A stretch of DNA of 26,092 nt from JBKHDT01 sp049974825 (lineage in GTDB: Bacteria; Pseudomonadota; Gammaproteobacteria; Halothiobacillales; Halothiobacillaceae). A program made the position numbers and the translations under genes. This document shows, piece by piece, positions 7,118 to 15,378 of this stretch (position 1 is its first letter; every line of letters starts with the position of its first letter). The stretch lies in NCBI GenBank assembly GCA_049974825.1, contig JBNGDJ010000024.1:1-26092 (forward strand). Reading direction: 5' to 3'. A model generated the notes under the pieces. The model was not told the origin of the DNA. It searched no databases and saw nothing but the letters and a program-made list of their open reading frames with translations.

Positions 7118-8188
7118 ATGCGCACTCTGACGCTTGTGCTGCCCGGCCTGCCGGGTGACTGGCCCGAACCGCTCGGGCAGGAAGACCTGCCGTTGCTGCC
7201 GCGGCTTTCCCGCCGGCTCGCACGGGGCGACCTCAAGGCCTCGCTGCCCGAGGCGCGCGATCATACCGTGCAGTGGATGGCGCGCTTCTTTGGCTGGCCG
7301 GTCGACGAGACTCTGCCCGTGGCCCGGTTGCGGCTGCTGGGCGAGCCGGATCAGCATGGCCGGGCCTTCGGGCCCGAAACGGGCTACTGGCTGTGCGCCG
7401 ATCCGGTCTCGCTGAAGGCCGAGCCTGATCATGCGCTGGTGTTTGGTCACGGGCTTCATGCCCTTACCGAGCCTGAATCGCAGGCGCTGGTTGAATCGCT
7501 CAAGGCTCACTTCGCCTCGGATGGCTGGTCGTTCCTCGAGGCCTCGCCCGACCGCTGGTACCTGCGGCTGCCCGAGCCGCCGTCGATCCATACCACGCCA
7601 CTGTGGGTTGCCCTGCGACGCAATGCGGCGAACCTGCTGCCACGCCCGCCTGACGGGGTGCCCGATGCCCGATTCGCGCCGCGGCGCTGGCTGGCTGAAA
7701 TCGAGATGCTCCTGTACAACCACCCGGTCAATGTCGAACGCGCCGCCCGGGGGCAGCCCCAGGTCAACAGTGTCTGGCTGCACGGGGAGGGCGGCTGGCC
7801 GGATGACGTGACCCCCACGCACCGGCCGCATTTCGATGCGGTGATCTGCGATGATCCGCTGTCGCGGGGCCTGGCGCGATGGGCAGAGATCCAGGCGTTC
7901 ACCGTGGAGGCCGCCTTCGAGAACCTGCATGTCCTGCACGATCTGGAACATGTGCTCTGGATCGAGACCAACGCCTGGTGGGCCAACCTGGAGGGCAACG
8001 TGGCCGGCTGGAAGACGGCGCTGGAGTCGGTGGAGGCCCACTTTCGTCAGGCCGAGCGCTTCGGACCACAGGAAATTCGGCTGCACGGGGCTTTCGGGCA
8101 TGTCGTCAGCCGGCCGTGGCATGGCTGGCGGTTCTGGCGCAAGCCTGAGTTCGAGGCAGCACGGCTGGAGATCAGCGGGCGAACATGA
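7118..8188 (+). CDS. rpfE: RpfE-like conserved protein
   Basis: Cytoplasmic 356-residue protein with no signal peptide or membrane segment. I recognise it by overall resemblance to the RpfE-type family (sometimes labelled phosphoglycerate-mutase-like or regulatory in databases). The features used are a tryptophan-rich sequence, GYWLCADPVSL (89-99), the segment AEIEMLLYNHPVN (about 193-205) and NSVWLHGEGGW (217-227). Its position directly before recJ also supports the call. The biochemical activity is unknown. In Xanthomonas, rpf genes regulate virulence factors through DSF signalling, but RpfE itself is poorly defined. An AGGGGAG ribosome site lies 6 nt before the ATG. The stop codon overlaps the recJ start (ATGA, 8185-8188), so the two are translationally coupled. 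Confidence 0.65.
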   Translation: MRTLTLVLPGLPGDWPEPLGQEDLPLLPRLSRRLARGDLKASLPEARDHTVQWMARFFGWPVDETLPVARLRLLGEPDQHGRAFGPETGYWLCADPVSLKAEPDHALVFGHGLHALTEPESQALVESLKAHFASDGWSFLEASPDRWYLRLPEPPSIHTTPLWVALRRNAANLLPRPPDGVPDARFAPRRWLAEIEMLLYNHPVNVERAARGQPQVNSVWLHGEGGWPDDVTPTHRPHFDAVICDDPLSRGLARWAEIQAFTVEAAFENLHVLHDLEHVLWIETNAWWANLEGNVAGWKTALESVEAHFRQAERFGPQEIRLHGAFGHVVSRPWHGWRFWRKPEFEAARLEISGRT

Positions 8189-9975
8189 CGGAGAAGATCA
8201 TCCGTCGCCGAACTGCCCGCGCGGTCGCGCTGCCCGAAAGAATGCATCCGGTTTTGCGCCGGGTGCTGGCATCCCGTCTGCCTGAAGGAGGCGATGCCAC
8301 CGAGCTGGACCTAAAGCTTGCCGGTCTGCTTACCCCGGAGCGTCTGCCGGATATCGACCAGGCCGCGGAACTGCTGGCCGATGCCCTGCAGTCGGGGCGT
8401 CATATCCTGGTGGTCGGAGACTTTGATGCCGATGGCGCGACCAGCACGGCACTGGCGCTCCGGGCTCTGCGGGCCATGGGTGCCAGCCGGGTGTCCTACC
8501 TGGTCCCGAACCGCTTTGAGTTCGGTTATGGGTTGAGTCCGCAGATCGTGGCGCTGGCCCTTGAGTCAGCCCCTGACCTGATTTTGACCGTGGACAATGG
8601 CGTCACGTCGCACGAGGGCGTGGCGGCGGCCCAGGCAGCGGGCGTCACTGTGGTGGTTACCGATCACCACCTGCCCGGCGCACGGCTGCCGTCGGCCGAC
8701 GCCCTGGTCAACCCGAACCTGCCCGGGGCCGGCTTTGAATCCACTGCGCTGGCCGGCGTGGGCGTGACCTTCTACGTCATGAGCGCCTTGCGTCGCGTGC
8801 TGCGATCACGCGGCTGGTTCGAGACGCGGCCCTGTCCCAATCTGGCAACCTACCTGGACCTGGTGGCCCTGGGCACCGTGGCGGACGTCGTGCCGCTCGA
8901 TCGCAACAACCGGATTCTCGTCGCCCAGGGGCTTGAGCGAATCCGGGCCGGCCGGGCGGCACCGGGCGTGCTTGCGCTGTTTGCGGTGGCCGGTCGCGAC
9001 CCCCGCCATGCCGTCGCATCCGACCTGGGCTTTGCGGTTGGCCCGCGGCTGAATGCCGCAGGACGGCTCGATGATATGTCGCTGGGAATCGACTGTCTGT
9101 TGGCCGATGACCCGGCCACCGCGCGGCGTCATGCCGAGGCGCTGGATACCCTGAACCGGGATCGACGGGAAATCGAGCAGTCGATGCAGCAGCAGGCACA
9201 GGAACAGCTGGCCGCGCTGGGCGAGCGCCTGTCTGCCGCCTCGGGACAGCTTCCCCCGGCGCTGGTGCTGCATGATGCCGACTGGCACCAGGGTGTGATC
9301 GGCATTCTCGCCGGTCGAATCAAGGAACGCTGGCACCGCCCGACCGTGGTGTTCGCGACCGACGAGCAGGGCATGCTGCGCGGGTCGGGACGATCCATTC
9401 CCGGGCTGCATCTGCGTGATGCGCTGGAGGTGGTTGACGCGCGCTTTGAAGGCTTGATCGCCCGGTTCGGCGGACATGCCATGGCGGCCGGGCTGACGCT
9501 CGCGCCCGAGAACCTGTCCCGCTTTCGCGAGGCTTTTCGGGCCGTGGTGGCTGAACAGGTTGATGCCGCCGATCTGGTTGGCGAGGTGCTGACCGACGGA
9601 CCGCTGTCTCCCGAGGACATCAACCTGCCATTGGCCGAATCCCTGCGGGGACTCTCGCCCTGGGGGCAGCATTTTCCTGAACCCTGCTTTGACAACCTTT
9701 TTGAAGTGCGCAAGGTCACGCCGATGGGGCAGGGCCGACACCAGCGGCTGGAGTTGGCGTTTCCCGGGCAGGAGACGCTGCCGGTGGAGGGGGTGCTGTT
9801 CAATACCCGGGCCGAGGAACTTCCGGCCGCCCGGGTGTGGCATGTGGCCTACCGGCTCGGAGTCAACCATTACCGTGGACTTCCCCGCTGTCAGCTGGTG
9901 ATTGAGCATGTTGCCCTGCCGCCCGATCCTGATCCGTCTGCCGGAAAATCTCTTGGTGATGTTGGGGTCTTATAG
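8185..9975 (+). CDS. recJ: Single-stranded-DNA-specific exonuclease RecJ
   Basis: 5'-to-3' single-strand exonuclease of RecF-pathway recombination, mismatch repair and base-excision repair. It is 596 residues, near the usual 570-600. DHH phosphoesterase motifs run in order: GDFDADGATS (78-87), DNG (137-139), TDHHLPGA (159-166) and DLVALGTVADVVP (225-237). After these comes GFAVGPRLNAAGRLDD (282-297). The DHHA1 domain follows with SGRSIPG (401-407) and GGHAMAAG (429-436), and a C-terminal OB-like region ends the protein. All metal-ligand aspartates and histidines appear to be present. It overlaps rpfE by 4 bp and is followed by a terminator at 9995-10020, which ends the orn-rpfE-recJ transcription unit. 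Confidence 0.97.
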   Translation: MTEKIIRRRTARAVALPERMHPVLRRVLASRLPEGGDATELDLKLAGLLTPERLPDIDQAAELLADALQSGRHILVVGDFDADGATSTALALRALRAMGASRVSYLVPNRFEFGYGLSPQIVALALESAPDLILTVDNGVTSHEGVAAAQAAGVTVVVTDHHLPGARLPSADALVNPNLPGAGFESTALAGVGVTFYVMSALRRVLRSRGWFETRPCPNLATYLDLVALGTVADVVPLDRNNRILVAQGLERIRAGRAAPGVLALFAVAGRDPRHAVASDLGFAVGPRLNAAGRLDDMSLGIDCLLADDPATARRHAEALDTLNRDRREIEQSMQQQAQEQLAALGERLSAASGQLPPALVLHDADWHQGVIGILAGRIKERWHRPTVVFATDEQGMLRGSGRSIPGLHLRDALEVVDARFEGLIARFGGHAMAAGLTLAPENLSRFREAFRAVVAEQVDAADLVGEVLTDGPLSPEDINLPLAESLRGLSPWGQHFPEPCFDNLFEVRKVTPMGQGRHQRLELAFPGQETLPVEGVLFNTRAEELPAARVWHVAYRLGVNHYRGLPRCQLVIEHVALPPDPDPSAGKSLGDVGVL

Positions 9976-9994
9976 GTAACATTTATGAAAACAT

Positions 9995-10020
9995 CCGCGC
10001 CTTTCGGCGCGGCTTTTTCT
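9995..10020 (+). terminator. Rho-independent terminator after recJ
   Basis: Stem CCGCGCC (9995-10001) and GGCGCGG (10006-10012) with loop TTTC, followed by CTTTTTCT. It lies 20 bp past the recJ stop codon. Confidence 0.9.
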
Positions 10021-10136
10021 ATGCTCTAAAGCAGGACCCGGCGGCATTGCCTGAGAAAATGAGGCTTTTTTCTTGGGTGGGGCTTTTTGCGTCACCTGGT
10101 CCGAGGAGGGGGGATTGGTCCCAGAACACCACAGTT

Positions 10137-10168
10137 CGGTACGGCTTGCACAGATGCAAGCCGTACCG
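10137..10168. repeat. TGCA-core hairpin, copy 2
   Basis: Perfect 14-bp arms CGGTACGGCTTGCA (10137-10150) and TGCAAGCCGTACCG (10155-10168) around CAGA. The core TGCA-CAGA-TGCA matches the family, while the outer arms are unique to this copy. It lies between the recJ terminator and the signalling gene, and argues against the longer reading frame from 10073 being coding at its start. Confidence 0.85.
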
Positions 10169-10222
10169 CGCAAGGCACCAAAATCCTGCCGCACAATGGC
10201 GCAAGCCGTTGAATCTGGCAGC

Positions 10223-12634
10223 ATGGTTAGGGCCTCTACCTGCGCCTGTGTCCCCGCGCAAGGCACGGGTTGGCCTGATCGCGCGATCTGTTCGGAAAAT
10301 CAATGGCGCTCGGGGCGATCCCTGCTTGGGGCGCGGTTCCTGTTTTTGGTCTTGTTCCTGGCTGCGTTTTTGCTGCCCAGCCCGGTTTTCTCCGGGGAAC
10401 GGGAGGTGCTTGTCTTCGGCGTATTTGCCTACCTGGGCGAGGAGCGAACCCGGGCCAAGTTCGAACCGATCGTCGAGCATCTGAACCGGGTCCTGCCCGA
10501 TGAGCGCATTGAACTGCGCGTGTTGCCCCAGGATGCGCTGTACGAGGCCGTCAATCGCCGCGAGGTCGATCTGGTCACCACCAATCCCACGCATTTTCTG
10601 GTGATGCGCAAGCGTCAGCCGCTGACGGGGGTGATTGCCACCCTGGTCGAATCAGGTCCCAACGGCGAACCCATGCACCATTTGGGCGGCGCAATCGTCA
10701 CGCGTTCCGACCGTGATGATCTGCACGATCTGGATGACTTGAGAAACCAGGTCATCGCCGCACCGAGCACCCAGCATATGGGCGGCTTCCGGGCACAGGC
10801 GCTGGAACTGGCGCGAGCAGGCATTCGGATTCCGGACGATGTGGAGGAACTGGTGCAGACCGGTACCCATGATGCGGCCATTGATGCCGTGCTCGCCGGT
10901 CGGGCCGATGTGGCTTTTGTGCGCGATGGGACGGTCGAGCGGCTGGTGGCGGAGGGGCTTCTTGAACCCGATGCGGTGAAGTTTTTGAACGCCCAGTATT
11001 ACCCCCGTTTTCCGCACCAGGTATCCACCCGGCTTTATCCGGAGTGGCCGGTCTTTGCCCTGGCGCATGTGCCGGAGGCGGTGATCCGGCACATTGCCGC
11101 CGCGCTGTTTGCCATTGAGCCCGATTCGGCCGCTGCCCGCACGGCGGGCATCCATGGTTTCACCATTGCCGATGACTACCTGCCAGTCGAGGAACTGGCG
11201 CGCGCTCTGCGGCTGGCCCCCTTTGATCGTCCCCCGGACTTTACACTGGCGGACGCCTGGGCCCGCTGGGGCGTCATGCTGGTGATACTTGGAGTCGCCG
11301 TGGGGCTGATCCTCGTCCTCCTGGGGGTGCTTTCCCTGCTTTTGCGCCGGGTCAGCCGGGCGCGGCAGCGCTTCGAGCGGCTGCTGGGCGCGCTGGGGCA
11401 GGGCGTGTACGGGGTGGATTTGCAGGGGCGCTGCACCTTTATCAACCGCACCGCCCGGCGGATGCTGGGTGTCGAGAAGCGGGACGTGATCGGGGAGAAC
11501 CAGCATCTGCTGTTTCATCACCATTACCCGGACGGACGGGCCTATCCCGAGTCCGACTGCCCCATTTCCCGCACGGTGGCCGATGGTCAAGTCCGCCACG
11601 TGGAAGAATGGTTCTTCCGGGCCGATGGTCATCGCTTCCCGGTCGATCTGGTCGTCAGCCCGCTGCACGAGCAGGGCCGCCGGATCGGGGCGGTAGCCGC
11701 CTTCAGCGATCTGAGCGCACGCAAGCATGCCGAGCACGAGCGTGACCAGCTGGCAGAGCGCAACCGCTTGCTGCTCGAATCGGCCGGCGACGGGATCTAT
11801 GGGGTGGACAGCGCCGGGCGTTGTACTTTCATCAACCCGGCCGCGCTTAGAATGCTCGGTTTTGATCGTGCGGAGGTGATCGGGCGCGACCAGCATGCCC
11901 TGTTCCACTATCGCCGCGAGGACGGAGCGGCCTACCCGCACGAGGACTGCCCCATCCACAAGACACTACAGGATCATCGGGCCCGCGAGGGCGAGGAGTC
12001 CTTTATCCGCAAGGATGGCAGTATCCTGCCCATTCACCTTCGCGTAGCGCCGCTCAAGGATGCCGGCCGCTGCGTTGGGGCCGTGGTGGTGTTCCAGGAT
12101 GTCACCGAGCGGCGGATGCTCGAGGCCCGGCTTCGGGAGATGGCCACCACCGATGCACTGACCGGGCTGGCGAACCGGCGCGCACTGCTCGAACGGCTCG
12201 AAGCGGAGTGCCTGCGGGTTAATCGCAGCCAGCGCACCGCCAGTCTGCTGATGTTTGACCTGGATCACTTCAAGCGGATCAACGATACCCATGGCCATGC
12301 CGTGGGTGATCGCGTGCTCGTGCGATTCGCCGAGCTGCTGAAGTCCAACCGGCGCCGAACCGACCTGGCTGCCCGGATGGGCGGCGAGGAGTTCGTCCTG
12401 CTGATGCCCGATACGCCCCTTGACCGGGCCGGGGAGCTGGCCTCCCGGCTGAGGACCGAGGTGCTCCAGTCGCCCCTGAAAAACGATTCCGGTGATCCTG
12501 TCGACTGGACCGTGAGCATTGGGGGTACGGCGATTCGCCCCGACGATGGCGACGTGGACAAGGTGCTGCTCCGGGCCGACCAGGCGTTGTATCGGGCCAA
12601 GGACGGCGGTCGCAACCGCGTGGAGATCCAGTGA
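10223..12634 (+). CDS. Membrane diguanylate cyclase: PhnD-like sensor, TM, PAS-PAS, GGDEF
   Basis: Predicted sensor that makes c-di-GMP from GTP. With the start at 10223 it has 803 residues. A hydrophobic signal-like segment (about 34-52) is followed by a periplasmic phosphonate/phosphate-binding-like domain (PhnD family, about 60-330; TTNPTHFLV and STRLYPEWPV are typical). A transmembrane helix (about 348-374), two PAS domains (about 380-500 and 510-630) and a GGDEF domain (about 635-803) complete it. The active-site signature is GGEEF (720-724), and an RxxD product-inhibition site (RRTD, 711-714) lies five residues before it, so the cyclase looks active and feedback-controlled. The two PAS repeats resemble each other and both keep GRCTFIN and DCPI. 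The start is uncertain: ATGs at 10199 and 10073 are in frame, none has a good ribosome site, and the signal segment begins well downstream. It overlaps the next gene by 4 bp. Confidence 0.88.
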   Translation: MVRASTCACVPAQGTGWPDRAICSENQWRSGRSLLGARFLFLVLFLAAFLLPSPVFSGEREVLVFGVFAYLGEERTRAKFEPIVEHLNRVLPDERIELRVLPQDALYEAVNRREVDLVTTNPTHFLVMRKRQPLTGVIATLVESGPNGEPMHHLGGAIVTRSDRDDLHDLDDLRNQVIAAPSTQHMGGFRAQALELARAGIRIPDDVEELVQTGTHDAAIDAVLAGRADVAFVRDGTVERLVAEGLLEPDAVKFLNAQYYPRFPHQVSTRLYPEWPVFALAHVPEAVIRHIAAALFAIEPDSAAARTAGIHGFTIADDYLPVEELARALRLAPFDRPPDFTLADAWARWGVMLVILGVAVGLILVLLGVLSLLLRRVSRARQRFERLLGALGQGVYGVDLQGRCTFINRTARRMLGVEKRDVIGENQHLLFHHHYPDGRAYPESDCPISRTVADGQVRHVEEWFFRADGHRFPVDLVVSPLHEQGRRIGAVAAFSDLSARKHAEHERDQLAERNRLLLESAGDGIYGVDSAGRCTFINPAALRMLGFDRAEVIGRDQHALFHYRREDGAAYPHEDCPIHKTLQDHRAREGEESFIRKDGSILPIHLRVAPLKDAGRCVGAVVVFQDVTERRMLEARLREMATTDALTGLANRRALLERLEAECLRVNRSQRTASLLMFDLDHFKRINDTHGHAVGDRVLVRFAELLKSNRRRTDLAARMGGEEFVLLMPDTPLDRAGELASRLRTEVLQSPLKNDSGDPVDWTVSIGGTAIRPDDGDVDKVLLRADQALYRAKDGGRNRVEIQ

Positions 12635-15366
12635 CGGGCCGGCGCCTGATGTCGCTGGCGGGTCTGGCCCTGGGGCTGGTGCTGTGGTGCCTGCCCGCCG
12701 CGGTACTGACTGCCGCGGAAGGGGCGGATAAGGATCGGTCCTGGAAGGTGGCGGTGCTTGCCTATCGCAGCGTGGAATCAACGCGGGCGCGCTGGCAGCC
12801 ACTGGTGGAATATCTTTCTGCGCAGGTGCCCGGGCATCGGTTCGCGCTTGAGGTGCTTCACCTGGACGAGATGGCCGAGGCGGTGCGCCGGGCTGATGTG
12901 GACTTTGTGTTCACCCAGCCCTCGCATTACGTGGCGATGACCTATCAGGCGGGCCTGTCGGCCCCGCTGGCCACGGTAGTAAACCGGGAACTGGGCGAGA
13001 CGACGGATCGCGTTGGCGGGCTGATCTTCGTGCGGGCCGACCGGACCGACCTGAATGCGCTCTCGGACCTTGCCGGCAAGCGGGTGGCCATGGCCGGGTA
13101 CAACTCGCTGGGCGCCTTCCAGATGCAGGCCTTCGAGCTGATGAAGCATGGCGTGGCCCGGTCGGATGTCGAGTACGTGGTCACCGGGCAGCCGCAGTTC
13201 AATGCCGTGCAGGCGGTGTTGGACCGCGAGGTGGATGCCGGTTTCGTGCGTACCGGTGTGCTGGAAGGGCTGGTGGCGACGGGCCGCCTGGAGCCAAGGC
13301 AGTTGCGCCTGATCGGGGCCGAAAACCGGCCGGACTTTCCTTTCCTGACCTCCACACAGCTTTATCCGGAATGGCCCTTCGTGGCGATGCCGCACCCGCC
13401 GTCTGAGCTCAAGCGACAGGTGGCGGCTGCCCTCCTGAGCCTGCCGCATGAAGGCCCGGTTGCCGAGCAGCTTGAGATTGTCGGCTTCACCTTCCCCGGC
13501 GACTACCGGAACATCGACAACCTGCTTCGGGCCCTGCGCCTGCCGCCATTCGACCATCCCCGTACTCTGACGCTGCGGGAAGTCTGGCAGCAATGGCAGC
13601 TGCCGCTGCTTGCGGGCATCGGGGCGCTCGGGGTTGCGTTGGCCGGCATGCTGATGGTGATGCGCCGGCGCAACCGGGTGCTGCAACACGCGCAGCGGGC
13701 CCTGCAGTCATCGGCCACCGAGGTGCACAAGCTGGGGCTGGCCGTGGCCCAAAGTCCACACGCGATCATGATTACCGACCCGGTGGGCACGGTGGAATAC
13801 GTGAATGCGGCGTTTACGCGCCAGACCGGCTATCCCGAAGACGAGATCATCGGGCGCACCCCGGCCGTGCTCAAGTCCGGGCAGACCGATCCTGCGATTT
13901 ACGAGGGTCTGTGGAAGACGCTGGATGCCGGAAAGACCTGGCGGGGGGAATTCGTCAACCGCCGGCGTGACGGTTCCGAGTACATTGCCTCCGCCACACT
14001 GGTTCCGGTCCGCGAGGCGGATGGAGTTGTGACGCACTATTTGGCCATCACTCAGGACGTGACCGAACAAAAGGCCCAGCAGGAGCGCATTCGCAAGCTG
14101 GCCTACTTCGACCCATTGACGGAATTGCCAAACCGCAGTTTGCTGATGGATCGGCTGGGGCAGAGCCTGGTCAGTGAAGAAGGGGCACAGGCCCGCCATG
14201 CGCTGATGCTGATCAACCTGGACCGCTTCAAGCTGATCAATGATGCACGCGGCAACGAGGTGGGGGACCGGTTGCTTCGGGCGGTGGGGCAATTGCTGCT
14301 CGAACGCTTGCCGCCGGCCGCGACAGTGGCGCGCATGGGCGCCGATGAGTTTGCGGTACTTCAGCCGGGGCGGGATGCAGAGGGTCGGGCCAGCGTGGCT
14401 GCCCTGACCCTGGCCGAGCAGATCAGTCAGCTTCTGTCGGAAGAAGTGATGCTTGACGGCGAATCCTTTGCCCTGCGGGCCAGCATCGGCCTGACTTTGT
14501 TTCCCGAGCGCCCGGGCGAAACCCCGGTGCAGGTGATACAGCGCGCCGACACGGCTCTGCACCGGGCCAAGGAGCGCGGCGGGCACCAGGTATTGTTCTT
14601 TGAGGTCGGGATGGACGAGGTGGCCAGCGAGCAGTTCCAGATCGAGCGGGATCTGCGTCTGGGCCTCGGCAGCGATCAGTTCCTGCTTTACCTGCAACCG
14701 CAAGTCGCGCGTGATGGCCGCGTGGTCGGACGGGAGGTACTGCTTCGCTGGCAGCATCCGGATCGGGGCATGGTCTCGCCCGGCTGCTTCATTCCGGTGG
14801 CCGAGCAGTCCGACCTGATCGTCTCGCTCGGGCGGGTCGTGCTTGAGCAGTCGCTGGCGCTCCTGGCTCGTCCCGAAAACGCGGAGGCCGACTGGTCCCT
14901 CTCCGTGAACGTGAGCCCGCGCCAGTTCCGTCAACCCGGCTTCGTGCGCGAGTTGCGCGATTTGCTGGCCCGCAGCGGAGCTGCGTCCGAGCGGCTGGTG
15001 CTGGAAATCACCGAGGGGGTGTTCATCGACAACCCCGAGATGGTGCGCGAACGGATGCTGGAGCTGACCCGACTCGGCCTGCGCTTTTCCATCGATGATT
15101 TCGGGACGGGTTATTCCTCGATGGCCTACCTTCGGCGGCTGCCCATCCACGAGATCAAGATCGACCGGGACTTTGTGCAAGGTGCGCTGGAAAATCCCGA
15201 GACCGCGGCGCTGGTCGAGGCCATGATCATGGTGGCCCGCCGAATGGGGCTGCTGGTGGTCGCCGAGGGCGTGGAAACCCGCGAGCAGGCGGACTACCTC
15301 TGGTCACTGGACCCGGGAATCGTGCAGCAGGGCTTCCTGCACGGACGTCCGGCCGCACCGGGTTGA
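12631..15366 (+). CDS. Membrane c-di-GMP phosphodiesterase: PhnD-like sensor, TM, PAS, degenerate GGDEF, EAL
   Basis: Predicted sensor that hydrolyses c-di-GMP to pGpG. It starts at GTG 12631, whose GTGA overlaps the preceding stop; GGAGA lies 6 nt upstream. It has 911 residues: signal peptide (1-28), PhnD-like periplasmic domain (about 36-310, with TQPSHYVAM and STQLYPEWPF matching the upstream partner), a TM helix (about 323-345), PAS (about 365-480), GGDEF-like (about 490-655) and EAL (about 670-911). The cyclase signature is degenerate (GADEF, 570-574) and lacks an RxxD site, so it is probably not a cyclase. The EAL domain keeps its catalytic set: E702 in EVLLRW, N760, E792 in LEITE, D822-D823 in DDFGTG, K843 and E879 in AEGVET. 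It is therefore probably an active phosphodiesterase, perhaps modulated by GTP at the GADEF domain as in some known hybrids (inference). Confidence 0.9.
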   Translation: MTGRRLMSLAGLALGLVLWCLPAAVLTAAEGADKDRSWKVAVLAYRSVESTRARWQPLVEYLSAQVPGHRFALEVLHLDEMAEAVRRADVDFVFTQPSHYVAMTYQAGLSAPLATVVNRELGETTDRVGGLIFVRADRTDLNALSDLAGKRVAMAGYNSLGAFQMQAFELMKHGVARSDVEYVVTGQPQFNAVQAVLDREVDAGFVRTGVLEGLVATGRLEPRQLRLIGAENRPDFPFLTSTQLYPEWPFVAMPHPPSELKRQVAAALLSLPHEGPVAEQLEIVGFTFPGDYRNIDNLLRALRLPPFDHPRTLTLREVWQQWQLPLLAGIGALGVALAGMLMVMRRRNRVLQHAQRALQSSATEVHKLGLAVAQSPHAIMITDPVGTVEYVNAAFTRQTGYPEDEIIGRTPAVLKSGQTDPAIYEGLWKTLDAGKTWRGEFVNRRRDGSEYIASATLVPVREADGVVTHYLAITQDVTEQKAQQERIRKLAYFDPLTELPNRSLLMDRLGQSLVSEEGAQARHALMLINLDRFKLINDARGNEVGDRLLRAVGQLLLERLPPAATVARMGADEFAVLQPGRDAEGRASVAALTLAEQISQLLSEEVMLDGESFALRASIGLTLFPERPGETPVQVIQRADTALHRAKERGGHQVLFFEVGMDEVASEQFQIERDLRLGLGSDQFLLYLQPQVARDGRVVGREVLLRWQHPDRGMVSPGCFIPVAEQSDLIVSLGRVVLEQSLALLARPENAEADWSLSVNVSPRQFRQPGFVRELRDLLARSGAASERLVLEITEGVFIDNPEMVRERMLELTRLGLRFSIDDFGTGYSSMAYLRRLPIHEIKIDRDFVQGALENPETAALVEAMIMVARRMGLLVVAEGVETREQADYLWSLDPGIVQQGFLHGRPAAPG

Positions 15367-15378
15367 CCCGCGGCCCGG

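Noticed and set aside
10255..10275. Sigma54 promoter before the cyclase gene
   Set aside because: GGCACGGGTTGG has the right flavour, but the spacing between the GG and GC elements is too short.
10652..11959. A 435-codon minus-strand frame
   Set aside because: It is entirely antisense to the sensor and PAS region of the cyclase gene, whose domains are unmistakable; no family resemblance was seen.
13708..15180. A 490-codon minus-strand frame
   Set aside because: It is antisense to the PAS, GGDEF and EAL domains of the phosphodiesterase gene and is composition-driven.
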